From: Pseudomonas palmensis
GTDB lineage: Bacteria > Pseudomonadota > Gammaproteobacteria > Pseudomonadales > Pseudomonadaceae
DNA: 33,888 nt
NCBI RefSeq assembly: GCF_017848315.1
Contig: NZ_JAFKEC010000062.1
Location: forward strand, 1-33,888
Reading direction: 5' to 3'
Made by a program: the position numbers and the translations under genes. This document shows, piece by piece, positions 33,601-33,888 of this stretch. Under the pieces are notes generated by a model. That model saw only the letters and a list, made by a program, of their open reading frames with translations. It did no database searches and was not told the DNA's origin. The stretch's first letter is position 1. Every line of letters starts with the position of its first letter.

Positions 33601-33888
33601 TGCGCATCGAACCGATCGATATCGGGTAGAAAACCGCCCCATTTGGCATAGCTCAGGCCGCTGCTGCGGGCGTCGGTGCCCGCGGCGAAAAAACCGTCCA
33701 GCGGCCAGCGCTCGGCGGGTATCTCGCTCACCGAGTCGACACCCGCCAGCAGGTTGCGCCACAGCGCATCCAGGTCGTCGGCACCGGGGAAGCGGCCATG
33801 CAGGCCGACAATGGCGATATCGCCAGCGGGCTCCTCGTTGCACGGCGCCAGGAGGGCAATCGAGGGCCAGGCCTCGACGCCTGCGGCT
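27612..33888 (-). CDS. Trans-AT type I polyketide synthase, KS-DH-KR-ACP-KS (N-terminus beyond window)
   Basis: The frame is open to the right edge (GDIAIVGLHGRFPGADDL precedes an internal GTG at 33731), so the gene is cut by the window. Counting from 33731: KS1 with C148 (DTACSSS), H283, H321; DH at about 555-820 with H571 (HVVQGQPVLP) and LLDAVLQS; a structural and catalytic KR at about 840-1260 with GGLGAVG and Y1190/N1194, and LQD suggesting a B-type (D) hydroxyl; ACP with S1338 (GLDSIL); KS2 from 1412 with C1580 (DSMCSSS); then a short helical tail (LTPQDILDRLARREISQQQ) that may be a docking element. No AT lies in the module, so the AT gene in the same operon must serve it. The final KS has no module partners in this chain and probably works with the next proteins. 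Confidence 0.92.
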   Translation of the reverse strand, partial: AAGVEAWPSIALLAPCNEEPAGDIAIVGLHGRFPGADDLDALWRNLLAGVDSVSEIPAERWPLDGFFAAGTDARSSGLSYAKWGGFLPDIDRFDAQFFAIAPREAACLDPQERLFLECAWHALEDSGHLGERGQLLRGAQGALDVGVFVGITSNTYPLLGPALWQAGQPAIPSGLPWSVANRVSFALDLCGPSLAIDTACSSSLTALHSAIDSLRKGECRAALVGAVNLYTHPAKYVQLCQQHMLSPTGRCHAFGSEADGFVPGEGVAAVVLKPLEVARRDGDRILAVIKGSAINHSGRTNGYTVPSAGAQAALIERALADARVPAASISYIEAHGTGTRLGDPIELQGLRQALGGQHSATCHVGSIKANFGHLEAAAGMAGLSKVVLQLQHRRLAPSLHARVLNPDAGLEHSHLQIVRDTRDWTSDNGPRRAGISSFGAGGANAHVIVEQAPEPTPSSASTGPAVYPLSARSQAQVREQAAALLAWLQRHPDASANQLAYTLQCCRPAFDHRFALVAADLTQLQAGLERFVQSMPGGYQGRLLPGTPTRELSASAPDELAAAWVDGTLARWGRFWPQPPSPLAAPLYPFARDRYWVPRVASAAPHASTQLHLDAGQFFLRDHVVQGQPVLPAAAYIDLCCNQARRHGLDLPLTLHKLTWASPIRVEPGQQRSIECRSERTHDGVRLAFQPLPASDPTPSFRGECRAVQVPADSLPSLAQVRSECTRPLALDALYPTLERLGIAYGPTLRCIAGAWLGEQQALTELHWRPEQRQGEPLSTLDPALLDAVLQSAFVTAAQGNAQIDTTFVPYACQALHGYRPLTERCFVHVRPRAAQGSQMRLYDFRVFDADGQVLMDIEAFAFREYRVDPEHAVHLLEPYWQHQPAAPATPGPMPTTLLLCDDPQAFAQLPAQLRDAAWRLVPAQQFHYTSPRTVEADLGDARHIDLLLRLLTSQQQVPARLLIDLRSTGSQDAGLGEGLDAALATADLLRHLCQGQNTPALHTRIVLHPGPVSAIEGLLRSVVQEIPSLSANLIETSRQPGSAEREALAHELLAAAQPGVNRVSLCEGQRRVASLRFVTPGAGTAPTQLSAGDVLVISGGLGAVGRALGEALASLGGLRLAVLGRRALDADAARWLQRLTHLGADDAAYWQADCADADSLHTALASIRQRYGACHGVIHCAGVLQDGFFLRQPAQERASVLQGKTLAARHLDAATADDPLKLFMVCSSLAGVYGNVGQSAYALANAWLDRFVQARQQRCASGQRQGRSLSIAWPLWQTDNGMQAPAPVRQWLARHGLALLPSDQGVATFLRCLALAQAVLIPVCGKRDAVARLFGIEAPPAPPVQVAPQAASDAPCLLDYLTRQLAEVTATPLDKVDPDTSLEVFGLDSILVMELNGRLEQHFPTLSKTVLFEVRSLRELAALLGNEHPAEVARLAPGPVVVKPPAPALSVVTQGTADTQRQDIAIIGLAGRYPGARDAQALWQHLAAGDDLISEVTSRWEQPGGDDQLYARWGGLVDDFDCFDPLFFGISPRDAERMDPQERLFLQTAWHAVEDAGYTPQSLCGPRQPGVERRRVGVVAGVMYGEYQFYGASSWPARPVTLTNSSYASIANRVSFCLDLEGPSFAVDSMCSSSLTSLHLACDLIRSGSCELALAGGVNLSLHPYKYRMLCELNFASTQGQCRSFGAGGDGYVPGEGVGVVLLKPLAQALRDGDHVYGVIRGSELNHGGRTSGYTVPNAESQAQVIGRALQRSGLPAARLGYIEAHGTGTSLGDPIEIRGLGKALAAQVPSEWRCPIGSIKANIGHLESAAGMAALTKVLLQFKHRQLAPSIHAQPLNPNIDFSNTPFVVQQRLADWPDPADGLPRVAAISSFGAGGANAHVLIEDAPLQAPPAPTGPQAFVFSAHSAGQLRSYLQRFVDCLEHEHALAPQHPEHYLGLRCFTTRDVASTLLHGRQAFEQARLAVVADDFDALRRQLSEWLMSPPGDEARVLLSGPAPAPECAALARTWLDAHLPATPPAATQAWRKVPLPGYEFLRRRYWISTPPTVSSPPLPAPPHAAPALTPQDILDRLARREISQQQARDLLRSML

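Overview
The window looks like a chromosomal accessory region of a Pseudomonas, most likely the P. putida group. The supports are putida-type REP palindromes, DUF2388 and DUF6124-type small genes, IS110 and IS3 elements of Pseudomonas type, a prophage end in a tRNA-Pro(GGG) site, and very GC-rich biosynthetic genes. The species is an inference from family resemblance; no database was searched.

Layout, left to right. (1) 1-2956: the distal end of a tailed prophage. It holds the end of a tail-fibre gene, a tail-fibre assembly protein, endolysin, Rz with Rz1 nested out of frame, three small phage genes (one behind a LexA-type box), and then the 3' half of tRNA-Pro(GGG), which marks the attachment site and is followed by a strong terminator. 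(2) 3157-4387: an IS3-family element whose orfA and orfB are both frameshifted. (3) 4846-9339: an AT-rich, tightly overlapping three-gene operon encoding a C5 cytosine DNA methyltransferase, a protein with two GHKL ATPase domains (one MutL/MORC-like, one histidine-kinase-like) and a receiver-domain protein. It looks like a defence or modification system wired through a phosphorelay, with no recognisable nuclease. (4) 9873-11817: stacked mobile debris: a broken IS110 transposase, an IS3 end fragment, a frameshifted IS3 element, and the last codons of a lost DUF2388 gene. (5) 11818-13983: small Pseudomonas-specific genes (one DUF2388, two DUF6124-type) with three copies of a repeat whose core folds as a three-way junction, plus two REP elements.

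(6) 13980-33888: one minus-strand operon of nine overlapping or closely packed genes for a trans-acyltransferase polyketide pathway, running off the right edge. In order of transcription: a large PKS (KS-DH-KR-ACP-KS, no internal AT), a flavin monooxygenase, an ACP-alpha/beta-hydrolase-double aminotransferase-like protein, a second flavin monooxygenase, a KS protein with degenerate ACP-like and DH-like regions, a free-standing AT fused to a divergent enoyl-reductase-like domain, an ACP, a fatty acyl-AMP ligase and a type II thioesterase. The ligase and small ACP probably activate and carry an acyl group, the AT supplies extender units in trans, the monooxygenases oxidise the chain, and the hydrolase or thioesterase edits or releases it. 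I do not recognise the product.

The most unusual items are the dual-GHKL/receiver/methylase operon, the repeated structured leader, the two lysine-less aminotransferase-like domains in one protein, and an A9 tract that could fuse that protein to the next one by a -1 frameshift.
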